A DNA stretch of 37,697 bases from Bacteroidia bacterium (GCA_018401705.1 JAGYKL010000030.1:1-37697), one strand, 5' to 3'; positions 9,080 to 17,520 are shown, numbered from the stretch's first letter. Notes: generated by a model from the letters alone, not told the origin. Program-made: numbers and translations.

Positions 9080-9628
9080 TCACAATTTGTTTTTTTCTTG
9101 ATCAATTATCTCTTCAATAATGCTAGAAGCCAATTGCAGTCGCTGCTCTCCTAAACCCGAAATTAAGCTATAAGGCCTGTTCGAATTGACTAAGGCTTTC
9201 TCATACTTCTTAAAAAGCTCTTCCCTTTGATGCGGATGCTCCCTCAAGGGATCTTCTTGCCAAGGCAAATCGATGTTCATCAAAAATATATGGCTAAATA
9301 GGTGTGATTCAGATTCTTTAATAATCCAATGAGGACATTGTCCAAAAACATGCTCCAGCCAAATACGGCAAACCAACAAATCGGTATCGAAGAAATGAAT
9401 TCCGGGCTTTGACATCAGGTCATTCCTTCTTATCAATTGCTCTTTTGCAATGCTAATAACGTCTTCATAGGTATACTGAGGTCCTTTGGCTTCTAAATAT
9501 TCACGTGCGTATTCGGGAAGTAGTTCTCCGTTAAACTTTGATGCCAGATATGATGCCATATCAGACTTTCCGGTTGATTCAGGTCCGGTAATTAGGATGT
9601 TTATGCTTTTTTGAAATCTCTTTTCCAT
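9080..9628 (-). CDS. NadR-like AAA ATPase / nicotinamide riboside kinase
   Basis: The N-terminal P-loop is ILITGPESTGKS (residues about 11-22), followed by LLPEYAREYL, FFDTDLLVCRIW and HPHQREELF, the pattern of the C-terminal kinase domain of NadR. That domain phosphorylates nicotinamide riboside to NMN in NAD salvage. At 182 residues this is the kinase domain alone, without the NMN adenylyltransferase or DNA-binding parts of enterobacterial NadR. The start overlaps the 3' end of pnuC by 28 bases, which supports coupled expression with the transporter of the same substrate. Substrate assignment rests on family and neighbour. Confidence 0.8.
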   Translation of the reverse strand: MEKRFQKSINILITGPESTGKSDMASYLASKFNGELLPEYAREYLEAKGPQYTYEDVISIAKEQLIRRNDLMSKPGIHFFDTDLLVCRIWLEHVFGQCPHWIIKESESHLFSHIFLMNIDLPWQEDPLREHPHQREELFKKYEKALVNSNRPYSLISGLGEQRLQLASSIIEEIIDQEKNKL

Positions 9629-10161
9629 AAAACATATCCTTGAATGGCCAGCACAGTAAAAGTGAGGTACAAAAACGAGGTAGCATAAAGCTCTCGGGTA
9701 AAAAACAAGCCGGCTGATACAACATCAATTACAATCCAGAAAAGCCAGTTTTGTAAAAATTTCTTTGCCATTAAGTAAGTGGCTACTAATCCGCCAGTTG
9801 CTAAACTGGCATCTATATATGGCGAATTACCTGAAGAGAAATTGCTTAACAGAAAGCCAATGAATAATCCACTTGGAAGCCAAATTGCCAGTGAAATCAA
9901 TATTTCATTCGTGTTCATAAGTACAACTGGCCGATTTTTAGGTGAACTGCCCATCTGTAGCCAGTTAAACCAGCCGTAAAATCCAAAAACAACATACAAA
10001 GCTTGTAAAACAGATTCAGCAAACAGTCCGCTTAAGATGAAAATGTATGAATACAAACCAGCACCTATAATGCCTAAAGGCCAACCAAAAATAGAAGCTC
10101 TTGCAGTTAGAAGAACTCCCGCAAAAGCAATAAAAGCTGCTATGTATTCAACACTACTCAT
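9601..10161 (-). CDS. pnuC: PnuC-family nicotinamide riboside transporter
   Basis: A 186-residue, strongly hydrophobic protein with about seven membrane segments. Typical PnuC signatures are present: GWPLGIIGAGLYSYIF, then SVLQALYVVFGFYGWFNW, and WIVIDVVSAGLFF near the end. PnuC proteins carry nicotinamide riboside (or, in relatives, thiamine) across the inner membrane, with phosphorylation inside trapping the substrate. The overlapping downstream gene is a NadR-like kinase, which favours nicotinamide riboside over thiamine; I saw no thiamine riboswitch in the 118-base divergent gap. That gap holds TATTTTTG on the minus strand at 10265-10272, a fit to the -7 consensus, but without a convincing -33 element. 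Confidence 0.88.
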   Translation of the reverse strand: MSSVEYIAAFIAFAGVLLTARASIFGWPLGIIGAGLYSYIFILSGLFAESVLQALYVVFGFYGWFNWLQMGSSPKNRPVVLMNTNEILISLAIWLPSGLFIGFLLSNFSSGNSPYIDASLATGGLVATYLMAKKFLQNWLFWIVIDVVSAGLFFTRELYATSFLYLTFTVLAIQGYVLWKRDFKKA

Positions 10162-10279
10162 TGACGCAAAGAAACAAATTAATCGTGCTTGGGAATTTGC
10201 ATAAATCCTTTAAAACAAAAGCAAAAGAAGTTTGTCTTGTGAGAATAGTTTTACTTCCTTGTCGCAAAAATAGTATCTG

Positions 10280-11050
10280 ATGTCACTTAAAATCGCCACG
10301 TATAATGTAAATGGTATTCGTTCAGCAATGAGCAAAGGACTAATCGATTGGGTTAAAGCTGCAAACCCGGATGTTCTTTGCGTACAGGAAATTAAAAGCC
10401 AGGAAGACCAAATAGATAAAGCAGCTTTTGAGGCTTTAGGTTATCAAACGTATGCTTTTCCGGCTCAAAAAAAAGGTTACAGCGGAGTAGCTGTTTTCAG
10501 TAAAGTTGCTCCTAAGCATGTTGAATTAGGCATTGGAGAAGAGAAATATGACTTTGAAGGAAGAAGCATTCGTTTAGATTTTGAGGGATGGTCGGTAATA
10601 AATACCTATTTCCCAAGCGGCTCAAGCGGCGACGAAAGGCAGGATTTTAAAATGGAGTTTCTTGATTACTACCAGAATTACATCAATGAATTGTCTAAAG
10701 AATTTCCTCAACTAATAATTTGTGGTGATTATAATATTTGTCACAGAGCCATTGACATTCATAACCCGGTGAGTAATAAAAATAGCTCCGGTTTTTTACC
10801 GGAGGAAAGAGAATGGATGGAAAATTTTCTAGAATCTGGCTATATTGATTCTTTTAGAAGTCTAAACTCTGAGCCACATAATTATACCTGGTGGAGCTAC
10901 AGAGCGGGAGCTCGCTCAAAGAATTTGGGCTGGCGTATCGATTACATCTGCATTTCGAATAAGCTTAGCGACAAACTTATTTCTTCACGAATTTTGCCTG
11001 ATGCGATGCACAGCGATCATTGTCCAATGATTACAGAGCTAAATCTTTAG
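10280..11050 (+). CDS. xth: Exodeoxyribonuclease III / AP endonuclease
   Basis: A 256-residue endonuclease/exonuclease/phosphatase-fold enzyme. Visible motifs are KIATYNVNGIRSA (metal-binding Asn), LCVQEIKSQ (metal-binding Glu), YSGVAVFSK, NTYFPSG, ICGDYNICH (Asp/Asn catalytic loop), GWRIDYICIS and the closing HSDHCPM (catalytic Asp-His). It would cleave DNA at abasic sites and remove 3' blocking groups in base-excision repair. Length matches the family. Divergent from pnuC. The ATG at 10280 lies directly before the conserved KIATYNVNG start. Confidence 0.95.
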   Translation: MSLKIATYNVNGIRSAMSKGLIDWVKAANPDVLCVQEIKSQEDQIDKAAFEALGYQTYAFPAQKKGYSGVAVFSKVAPKHVELGIGEEKYDFEGRSIRLDFEGWSVINTYFPSGSSGDERQDFKMEFLDYYQNYINELSKEFPQLIICGDYNICHRAIDIHNPVSNKNSSGFLPEEREWMENFLESGYIDSFRSLNSEPHNYTWWSYRAGARSKNLGWRIDYICISNKLSDKLISSRILPDAMHSDHCPMITELNL

Positions 11051-11094
11051 AAACAAAAACTTGCGAAAATTGAGGGAGCCAGTGTAATTGATCT

Positions 11095-11559
11095 TTATCC
11101 TTGTTGTTTCTCCATAAACGAGCGAAGCGAAGCATTGGCCATACTTTTTATTTTATGCTTAACGGTTGAGGTCCAGCCCAGCAAAAGACCCGTCATGCCG
11201 AGCGCCTGAGCCGACCAATTCCAAAGACTGAACTTATCAACATGAGTAATGATTTTGCCATTCTTAAACTCAAATTCGGCCTTTATTTTATTGACTACTT
11301 TTCTTTTGGTAGGCGTGTAAACGTATTCTGCTTGCCAATTAGCATAAACTTTATTGCCTTTTGATTTTATCCCACCGAAGGTGATTACTATGCCTGGTCT
11401 AACAAGCATTTTCCACATACTTTTAGCTTGTTCACCTTTAAGAATGCCGAAAACAGGATCGCTAAAACTCACATCATCATCATACAATGCAATCATCGAA
11501 GCCGCATCTGCGTTCGCGAATGAAGTATAAAACGTATTAATTACTGCTTCGTTATCCAT
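11095..11559 (-). CDS. NTF2-like / SnoaL-like family protein
   Basis: A 154-residue single-domain protein. The N-terminus EAVINTFYTSFANADAASMI, followed by LYDDDVSFSDPVFG, VYANWQAEYVYTPTKRKV and HVDKFSLWNW, follows the cone-shaped NTF2/SnoaL plan of helices and then curved sheet. This superfamily includes small isomerases, cyclases and many proteins of unknown role, and I cannot pick a substrate. The gene sits seven bases downstream of the zinc-ribbon gene on the same strand, suggesting cotranscription. It converges with xth. Confidence 0.8.
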   Translation of the reverse strand: MDNEAVINTFYTSFANADAASMIALYDDDVSFSDPVFGILKGEQAKSMWKMLVRPGIVITFGGIKSKGNKVYANWQAEYVYTPTKRKVVNKIKAEFEFKNGKIITHVDKFSLWNWSAQALGMTGLLLGWTSTVKHKIKSMANASLRSFMEKQQG

Positions 11560-11566
11560 AATTCAA

Positions 11567-11833
11567 TTAGCCTTTGCGCCAGCGCTCTAATTTTGGAATT
11601 CCTCGTGTGAAGAAACCTGCAACAAAACCGGGCATTCCCATATCTTTCATCTTGTGTTTAACACGATGTTGCATGTCCTCCACCTTTAGATGAGGCATGG
11701 TGAAACTACCGTTCAGGTAACAATGTGAACAATACACTCTATTGCGGGATCCGTCGGCATTTGTCCCTCCCCCCTGCGCATCACGTTTTAACGGCATACC
11801 GCATGACTGACAGTTTTTTGATACTAAAGCCAT
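11567..11833 (-). CDS. Small zinc-ribbon protein
   Basis: I chose ATG at 11831-11833, which gives 88 residues and begins just before the conserved part; the frame is open further upstream, but that extension only mirrors priA. The motif NCQSCGMPLKRDAQ, then GTNADGSRNR and YCSHCYLNGSF, holds two CxxC pairs about 25 residues apart, matching the putative zinc-ribbon domain family (PF12674-like). The C-terminal half is basic and helical (HRVKHKMKDMG, KLERWRKG). Function unknown, possibly nucleic-acid or protein binding. It is divergent from priA, with only about 95 bases between the two starts. Confidence 0.8.
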   Translation of the reverse strand: MALVSKNCQSCGMPLKRDAQGGGTNADGSRNRVYCSHCYLNGSFTMPHLKVEDMQHRVKHKMKDMGMPGFVAGFFTRGIPKLERWRKG

Positions 11834-11929
11834 ACGAATTATTCTTAAAATGAGCCACTTAAGGTATGTAATCAAAAGCATATCTGCAAGAATTTTATCT
11901 CGTGACTTGGTTTGTTCATCTTTGTAGTG

Positions 11930-12364
11930 ATGGAACGCCGGACCTATTTTGCTGATATCATTGTACCTCTCTCTTTGCCGCGATTGTTTACTTACAGGGT
12001 GCCCGAGCTTTTGAGTCCCTTTGTTAAGCCATTGCAACGCGTAATCGTTCCATTTGGCAAGCGCAAAAGGTATACAGGCATCATTCACAGCGTTCACGAG
12101 AATCCTCCAAAAGGATATGAAGCACGTTATATCGATGAGATTCTGGAAATTAGTCCGGTTATTAATCCCTCTCATTTGAAGTTTTGGGAATGGATGGCCG
12201 AATATTACATGTGTTCTTTGGGAGAGGTAATGCAAGCCGCCTTGCCGGCGGGATTAAAACTCTCGAGTGAAACAGTGTTTAAGGCATTGAAAAAGCTTGA
12301 AGACGTTGACACTGAAACTTTGGCGATAGAGAATATCTCATTCTTGAAGCTCTTGAACAAGTGA
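11930..12364 (+). CDS. priA: Primosomal protein N' (PriA), N-terminal part (frameshifted)
   Basis: ATG 11930 is preferred over the upstream TTG at 11912 because the family starts at YFADIIVPLSLP. The frame carries the PriA 3'-DNA-binding domain (LFTYRVPELL, VIVPFGKRKRYTGII) and the start of the winged helix (EWMAEYYMCSLGEVMQAALPAGLK). It breaks near 12331. Restoring one G (GAGAAT to GAGGAAT) gives EEYLILEALEQVKELKV and joins the downstream frame. CATCTTTG at 11917-11924 resembles a Bacteroidetes -7 box. PriA restarts collapsed replication forks, so a true null would be costly; I expect the gene to be intact in the organism. Confidence 0.88.
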   Translation: MERRTYFADIIVPLSLPRLFTYRVPELLSPFVKPLQRVIVPFGKRKRYTGIIHSVHENPPKGYEARYIDEILEISPVINPSHLKFWEWMAEYYMCSLGEVMQAALPAGLKLSSETVFKALKKLEDVDTETLAIENISFLKLLNK

Positions 12365-14409
12365 AAGAGTTAAAGGTAAAAGATGTTGAAGGCATAGCCG
12401 GAATAAAGACTGTTTATCCAATCATTAAATCTATGATGGATAAGCGACTCATCGTTGCCGAAGAAGAGTTAAAGGAGATTTTCAAGCAGAAGACTGTGGC
12501 AATGCTTAAGCTTTCGGCAGATTATAGTGGACAAGATGCGCTGCATCAACTTTTAGATTCTCTTAACCGAGCCCCAAAGCAACAGGAGCTTGTTTTGGCT
12601 TATATGAGCATGTTTCCCGGTGTAACCGGGGATTGGGAATTGGTGAGTAGAAAATCACTTTTAGAAAAGTCAGGAAATTCTACTCCAACAGCACTTAATG
12701 CACTTGTTAAAAAAGGAGTGTTTCAAGGGGAAGATGTTGTTGTAAGTCGATTAACCGGAGCTGATAAATTGCAGAATAAATTTCCAGACTTAAATGAGCT
12801 GCAAAAATCGGCTTTAAATGAAATCAATGAAGGTTTTGCCGAAAGCAAGCCCGTTTTATTATTTGGAATAACCGGAAGTGGAAAAACAGAAGTTTACCTT
12901 GAACTCATAAAAGAGCAAATTGCCAAGGGTAAGCAAGTGCTTTATCTATTACCCGAAATCGCTCTAACAGCGCAGATTATCCAAAGATTGAGAATCTGTT
13001 TCGGAAGGAAGGTGCAGATTTATCACTCGAAATTTAGCGAGAACGAGCGCGTTGAAGTGTGGAATGCTATTTCAGAGGCTGATCCCGATTCCGGGATGAT
13101 AGTATTGGGTGCCAGGTCTTCGGTGTTTTTACCTTTCAAAAACCTGGGTTTGGTAATCGTTGATGAAGAACACGAAACTACCTTTAAACAGCATGAGCCC
13201 AATCCAAAGTATCATGCTCGCGATAGTGCAATGGTGCTTGCAAAATTCTCAAAAGCCGACATTCTATTGGGTACAGCTACACCTTCGGTGGAAAGTTATT
13301 TTAATGCTAAAGCAGGAAAATACAAGCTCGTTAGAATGAATGAGCGATTTGGTGGCTCTGTTTTGCCCGAGATTAGCATTGTTGATTTGAGAGTCGATAC
13401 CAAGAAAAGAAAAATGAAAGGCCTGTTTTCATCTGACTTGGTAGATGAAATTCAGGATACAATTTCTCAGAAAAAACAGGTAATTCTCTTTCAAAACCGA
13501 AGAGGTTTCTCTCCAATGATTGAATGTCAAAATTGCCATTGGGTTCCACATTGTGTGCAATGCGATATCAGCCTCACTTACCACAAACAGATTCATCAGC
13601 TCAGATGCCATTATTGCGGATACAGCTTAAATGTTCCTTCTAAATGTGATGAGTGTAAGTCTACAGATTTGAGAATGAAAGGCTTTGGCACTGAGAAGAT
13701 TGAGGAGGAGCTAACAGAGCTTTTTCCTGACGTATCTGCCTCGCGAATGGATTTAGACACAACTCGCTCTAAGTATTCTTACCATAAAATCATAGATGAT
13801 TTTGAGAATGAAAGAACGCAGGTACTTATTGGCACCCAAATGGTTAGCAAAGGGCTCGATTTTAACAATGTTAATCTGGTGTCTATTTTAAGTGCAGATG
13901 CAATGTTAAATTACCCTGACTTCAGGGCATTTGAGCGAAGTTTTCAGCTTATTTCACAAGTTGCTGGCCGTGCCGGCCGGAGGGAAACCCTAGGCAAAGT
14001 GCTAATACAAACATGGAAACCCGAACATGAAATACTCAAGCGCATTCAGGAGTACGATTTTGATGGCTTTTTCAACACAGAACTCGCAGAAAGAAAAACG
14101 CACAACTATCCACCTTTCAGCCGAATAATACATGTAACTCTCAAGCATGAGCATCAATCGGCGCTAGACCCGGCTGCTGATGCTTTGGCTTCCTGGTTAA
14201 GGTCGGCATTTGGAGATCGGGTTTTGGGACCTGAATATCCGCCTGTGTCAAGAGTGAGGAACTTATTTCAAAAGAGGATGCTCCTCAAGATTGAAAATGA
14301 GGCTTCCTTATCAAAAGTTAAAACTACGCTCAGAGAGCAAATTGATAGATTTTTTGAGGCTAATAAGTTAAAGGCATTCAGACTAATGATTGATGTTGAT
14401 CCGGTTTAG
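12361..14409 (+). CDS. priA: Primosomal protein N' (PriA), helicase part
   Basis: This frame holds nearly all of the PriA motor: Walker A GITGSGKTEVYLEL, then LLPEIALTAQI, the DEEH box in LVIVDEEHETTFKQ, GTATPSVESY, eight zinc-binding cysteines as CxxC pairs (CQNCHWVPHCVQCD, then CHYCGYS and CDECKS), GTQMVSKGLDF and QVAGRAGRRE. Joined with the previous entry the protein is about 826 residues, normal for PriA. The nominal GTG start at 12361 is not real, because the frame is open upstream and encodes the missing winged-helix residues. The stop codon ends at the first base of a palindromic repeat cluster. Confidence 0.92.
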   Translation: MKELKVKDVEGIAGIKTVYPIIKSMMDKRLIVAEEELKEIFKQKTVAMLKLSADYSGQDALHQLLDSLNRAPKQQELVLAYMSMFPGVTGDWELVSRKSLLEKSGNSTPTALNALVKKGVFQGEDVVVSRLTGADKLQNKFPDLNELQKSALNEINEGFAESKPVLLFGITGSGKTEVYLELIKEQIAKGKQVLYLLPEIALTAQIIQRLRICFGRKVQIYHSKFSENERVEVWNAISEADPDSGMIVLGARSSVFLPFKNLGLVIVDEEHETTFKQHEPNPKYHARDSAMVLAKFSKADILLGTATPSVESYFNAKAGKYKLVRMNERFGGSVLPEISIVDLRVDTKKRKMKGLFSSDLVDEIQDTISQKKQVILFQNRRGFSPMIECQNCHWVPHCVQCDISLTYHKQIHQLRCHYCGYSLNVPSKCDECKSTDLRMKGFGTEKIEEELTELFPDVSASRMDLDTTRSKYSYHKIIDDFENERTQVLIGTQMVSKGLDFNNVNLVSILSADAMLNYPDFRAFERSFQLISQVAGRAGRRETLGKVLIQTWKPEHEILKRIQEYDFDGFFNTELAERKTHNYPPFSRIIHVTLKHEHQSALDPAADALASWLRSAFGDRVLGPEYPPVSRVRNLFQKRMLLKIENEASLSKVKTTLREQIDRFFEANKLKAFRLMIDVDPV

Positions 14410-14475
14410 GTCCTCCTGAGCTTGTCGAAAAACAACGGTGATTCAAGTCCCCCTGAGCTTGTCGAAGGGGGACTT
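14409..14475. repeat. REP-like palindrome cluster 1 (between priA and GIY-YIG gene)
   Basis: A half copy (GTCCTCCTGAGCTTGTCGAA, 14410-14429) followed by AAAACAACGGTGATTC leads into a full palindrome at 14445-14475: AAGTCCCCC, loop TGAGCTTGTCGAA, GGGGGACTT. The cluster begins at the priA stop codon and may serve as its terminator. From 14476 to 14584 the DNA holds no clear element besides the upstream region of the GIY-YIG gene. Confidence 0.85.
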
Positions 14476-14584
14476 ACTTTTATTTTTTGTAGAAACAGAG
14501 GACCATTGCGATAATTAGCCGCGACTTTCTAACAAGTTGATAGTCTGGACTATGCATGTCGTATATTTCGGTTTTTAATTACAG

Positions 14585-14899
14585 ATGCCTTTCAAAACCT
14601 ATTATGTATACATTTTAAAGTGCAGCGATGACTCATATTATGTAGGCGTAACCAACAACATAATAAGAAGGATGAATGAACATCAGACCGGGCGAAGTAT
14701 AAAGTCTTATACTTTTGATAGGAGGCCCCTTAAGCTGGTTTATTCAAGGGAGTTCACCAATATCCTAAAAGCAATAGCTTATGAAAAGCAACTCAAAGGC
14801 TGGAGAAGAGCAAAAAAGGAAGCTTTAATTGAAGGGAGATTAGATGATTTGGTTGAGTTTTCTAGGGCAAGTAGTCATGGTTCGACAGGCTCACCATGA
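14585..14899 (+). CDS. GIY-YIG nuclease family protein (UPF0213-like)
   Basis: A single GIY-YIG domain of 104 residues: YYVYILKCSDDSYYVGVTNN (GIY and YIG equivalents YVY and YVG), then IIRRMNEHQTG with the conserved Arg, and AIAYEKQLKGWRR with the catalytic Glu. These small stand-alone nucleases are common in Bacteroidetes; their biological role is not settled. The last residues (SSHGSTGSP) are encoded by a palindromic repeat that starts at 14873, so the stop codon lies inside the repeat. Repeats of the same family flank the gene on both sides, which hints at a functional or mobility link. Confidence 0.9.
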   Translation: MPFKTYYVYILKCSDDSYYVGVTNNIIRRMNEHQTGRSIKSYTFDRRPLKLVYSREFTNILKAIAYEKQLKGWRRAKKEALIEGRLDDLVEFSRASSHGSTGSP

Positions 14900-15119
14900 C
14901 TAGCAAAGTCACTCTTAGCTTGTCGAAGAGTGACTGCCCTCGACAGGCTCACCATGACTACTCAAGTCCCCCTGAGCTTGTCGAAAAACAGCGGTGATTA
15001 AGGTCCCCCTGAGCTTGTCGAATGGGGGCTTGTCGAAAAACAGCGGTGATTAAGGTCCCCCTGAGCTTGTCGAAAAACAGCGGTGATTAAGGTCCCCCTG
15101 AGCTTGTCGAAGGGGGGGC
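14873..15119. repeat. REP-like palindrome cluster 2 (between GIY-YIG gene and lepA)
   Basis: Contents in order: full palindrome 14873-14901 (AGTCATGG, loop TTCGACAGGCTCA, CCATGACT); full palindrome 14907-14935 (AGTCACTC, loop TTAGCTTGTCGAA, GAGTGACT); a one-armed copy about 14939-14959 ending CCATGACT; and then four copies of GTCCCCCTGAGCTTGTCGAA at about 14966, 15003, 15054 and 15091. Between these copies lies the spacer AAACAGCGGTGATTAAG. The last copy runs into a G-tract just before the lepA stop codon. The cluster separates two convergent genes. Confidence 0.9.
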
Positions 15120-16910
15120 TTAATCCAACTTCAAAACAGCCATAAATGCCGACTGCGGAACTTCCACAGAGCCAACTTGGCGCATACGTTTCTTCCCTTC
15201 TTTCTGCTTTTCTAAAAGCTTGCGTTTACGTGAAATATCTCCACCATAACACTTGGCAGTAACGTCTTTTCGCATTGCTTTCACTGTTTCGCGAGCAATT
15301 ACTTTTGCACCAATCGAAGCTTGAATGGCAATTTCGAACTGCTGCTTTGGAATTAACTCTTTAAGCTTTTCGCAAATGCGCTTTCCGAAATCGTATGCAT
15401 TATCTCTGTGAATCAATGATGAAAGCGCATCAACCGGTTCGCCGTTTAACATCAAATCTAACTTGATTAGTTTAGACTCACGATAGTCAATCGGATGATA
15501 GTCGAATGATGCATAGCCACGAGAGATGGACTTAAGTTTATCATAGAAATCGAATACGATTTCGCCCATTGGCATCTCAAAGACTAGTTCAACGCGGTCG
15601 GTAGTAAGGTAGTTTTGATTAACTAAAATCCCTCGTTTCTGAATGCACAGCGTCATAATTGCGCCAGTATATTCAGATTTTGTGATTACCTGAGCCCTAA
15701 TAAATGGTTCTTCAATTCTATCCAGCTTACTTGGGTCGGGAAGGTCTGTTGGATTGTTTACCACCATATCATCACCATTGGTTTGGTAAGCATGGTAAGA
15801 AACGTTAGGAACAGTGGTGATTACTGTCATACCGAACTCTCTTTCCAACCTTTCCTGAATAATCTCCATGTGGAGCATCCCTAAGAAACCGCAACGGAAA
15901 CCAAATCCCAGCGCAGCTGAAGATTCAGGCTCGAATGTTAGTGAAGCATCATTTAACTGAAGCTTTTCCATCGAATAGCGAAGCTCTTCATAATCTTCTG
16001 TATCTACCGGGAAAATTCCCGCAAAAACCATAGGTTTTACATCCTCAAATCCTTTGATTTGCTCAGCACATGGACGATCAACATGAGTAATTGTGTCACC
16101 TACTTTTACTTCGCGTGCTTCCTTAATTCCAGAAATTAAGTAACCTACATCTCCGGTTTTTACTTCATCGCGGGCTTCCGGTTTTAATCTTAAAAGGCCA
16201 ATCTCATCTGCAAAATAGGTGCTGCCAGTCGACATGAACTTAACTTTATCACCTTTCTTGATGGAGCCGTTCATGACTCTGAAGTATGCATAAATTCCTC
16301 TGAAGGAGTTAAATACAGAATCAAAAATCAATGCCTGAAGAGGAGCATCCGGATCTCCTTTTGGAGCAGGAACTCTTGCTACAATAGCTTCTAGAATGTC
16401 ATTTACGCCCATCCCGGTTTTACCGGAAGCAGGAATAATATCTTCCCGGCGACAGCCGATCATATCTACAATTTGATCAGAAACTTCTTCAGGATTTGCA
16501 CCCGGAAGATCCATCTTATTCATAATTGGGATAATTTCAAGATCGTGTTCAAGAGCAAGATATAGATTGCTAATTGTCTGAGCTTGAATGCCCTGAGCAG
16601 CATCTACAATAAGGAGTGCACCTTCGCAGGCAGCAATAGAACGTGACACTTCGTATGAAAAATCAACGTGACCCGGGGTGTCAATTAGATTAAGAATATA
16701 CTTCTGTCCATCAGGAGAATTATACTCCATTTTTATGGCCTTACTTTTAATGGTAATTCCTCTCTCTCTCTCCAAATCCATATCATCAAGCACCTGAGCT
16801 TGAGATTCACGCTTGGTGATAGTATTGGTATATTCGAGCAAACGATCGGCTAGGGTAGATTTACCATGGTCGATGTGAGCGATAATGCAAAAATTGCGGA
16901 TGTTCTTCAT
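15120..16910 (-). CDS. lepA: Elongation factor 4 (LepA GTPase)
   Basis: A 596-residue translational GTPase of normal LepA length. G-domain motifs are [38 protein letters not shown] and MNKMDLPGA. The C-terminal half has the LepA-specific parts [20 protein letters not shown] and a terminal domain with [18 protein letters not shown] and [18 protein letters not shown]. LepA acts on stalled or mistranslocated ribosomes. A TATCTTTG box lies eight bases before the ATG. The stop codon lies directly against palindrome cluster 2. Confidence 0.97.
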   Translation of the reverse strand: MKNIRNFCIIAHIDHGKSTLADRLLEYTNTITKRESQAQVLDDMDLERERGITIKSKAIKMEYNSPDGQKYILNLIDTPGHVDFSYEVSRSIAACEGALLIVDAAQGIQAQTISNLYLALEHDLEIIPIMNKMDLPGANPEEVSDQIVDMIGCRREDIIPASGKTGMGVNDILEAIVARVPAPKGDPDAPLQALIFDSVFNSFRGIYAYFRVMNGSIKKGDKVKFMSTGSTYFADEIGLLRLKPEARDEVKTGDVGYLISGIKEAREVKVGDTITHVDRPCAEQIKGFEDVKPMVFAGIFPVDTEDYEELRYSMEKLQLNDASLTFEPESSAALGFGFRCGFLGMLHMEIIQERLEREFGMTVITTVPNVSYHAYQTNGDDMVVNNPTDLPDPSKLDRIEEPFIRAQVITKSEYTGAIMTLCIQKRGILVNQNYLTTDRVELVFEMPMGEIVFDFYDKLKSISRGYASFDYHPIDYRESKLIKLDLMLNGEPVDALSSLIHRDNAYDFGKRICEKLKELIPKQQFEIAIQASIGAKVIARETVKAMRKDVTAKCYGGDISRKRKLLEKQKEGKKRMRQVGSVEVPQSAFMAVLKLD

Positions 16911-16918
16911 TGCGGGCG

Positions 16919-16926
16919 CAAAGATA
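16919..16926 (-). promoter_or_regulatory. Bacteroidetes-type -7 promoter box for lepA
   Basis: On the minus strand the sequence is TATCTTTG, an exact match to the Bacteroidetes -7 consensus TAnnTTTG, eight bases before the lepA ATG. That implies a very short leader. I see no good TTG at the -33 position, so the assignment rests on the -7 box alone. Confidence 0.5.
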
Positions 16927-16964
16927 GTTGAAAAGCATTCAGTTTAATTGAATAGAAACCATGC

Positions 16965-17363
16965 TTAAATTGATTTGTTTTTCTTTTGATATTTCTCATC
17001 ATCAATCCTTAAAGCCTCATCAAATAGAAGCAATAGTTTCCCCTGGAAATCTTCATCATTTATTTTATTGTCCAATCTCACAAGCTTCACCATTTTCAAT
17101 TGGTTCAGTTCAAAAATATCCGCCGCAGGCGATTCTGTTAATAATTTGCCCCAGTAAAAACCAAAATACAAACCAAGCTTGTCTTTATTAAAATAACCCA
17201 AAGGGCCAAGCCTATATAAAAAGCAGGCTCCATAGCTCATTCTTGGGTAAATCTTTACATCAACACCAAGGAGCAATTGTGCAAAAAAGTCGACATCTAA
17301 ACGAGTTTCATCCGTTTGTTTATTCAACCAGTTTTCCCAAATAAGCCTGAAATTAGGGTTCAT
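16965..17363 (-). CDS. Hypothetical protein, DUF1801-like
   Basis: A 132-residue soluble protein. The central part YGACFLYRLGPLGYFNKDKL, followed by GLYFGFYWGKLL and KMVKLVRL, vaguely follows the DUF1801 (YdhG-like) pattern of a strand-rich core ending in a basic strand, but I am not certain. The N-terminal helix carries Trp and acidic residues (LIWENWLNKQTDETRLD). No signal peptide or membrane segment. It lies upstream of lepA on the same strand with a 54-base gap. The divergent gap 17364-17520 to the polysaccharide locus is AT-rich and holds no gene. Confidence 0.6.
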   Translation of the reverse strand: MNPNFRLIWENWLNKQTDETRLDVDFFAQLLLGVDVKIYPRMSYGACFLYRLGPLGYFNKDKLGLYFGFYWGKLLTESPAADIFELNQLKMVKLVRLDNKINDEDFQGKLLLLFDEALRIDDEKYQKKNKSI

Positions 17364-17520
17364 ATTTTTTCAATAGACACTTGTCTTGCGAAAATAGAAA
17401 ACAATAAAGCGTGCACGTTATTTCAAGTTAGAGTTTACATAGCAATATTTCATTTGGCTATCAAAATTACGAATCGCTAATAATTTTCTTTATTTGCTTA
17501 ATAATCGGCGAAGCCTCATA

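Noticed and set aside
8661-9101. Plus-strand open frames opposite DUF2805
   Set aside because: They mirror the DUF2805 gene and the repeat region and show no family motifs.
10162-10279. Riboswitch in front of pnuC
   Set aside because: No conserved thiamine or other riboswitch core could be recognised in the 118-base gap.
11834-12235. N-terminal extension of the zinc-ribbon protein
   Set aside because: The extension lies opposite priA and carries no motif; the family begins at the ATG at 11833.
14936-15119. Possible CRISPR array because of regularly spaced repeats
   Set aside because: The spacers are nearly identical to one another, no cas genes are present and the repeats are palindrome halves.
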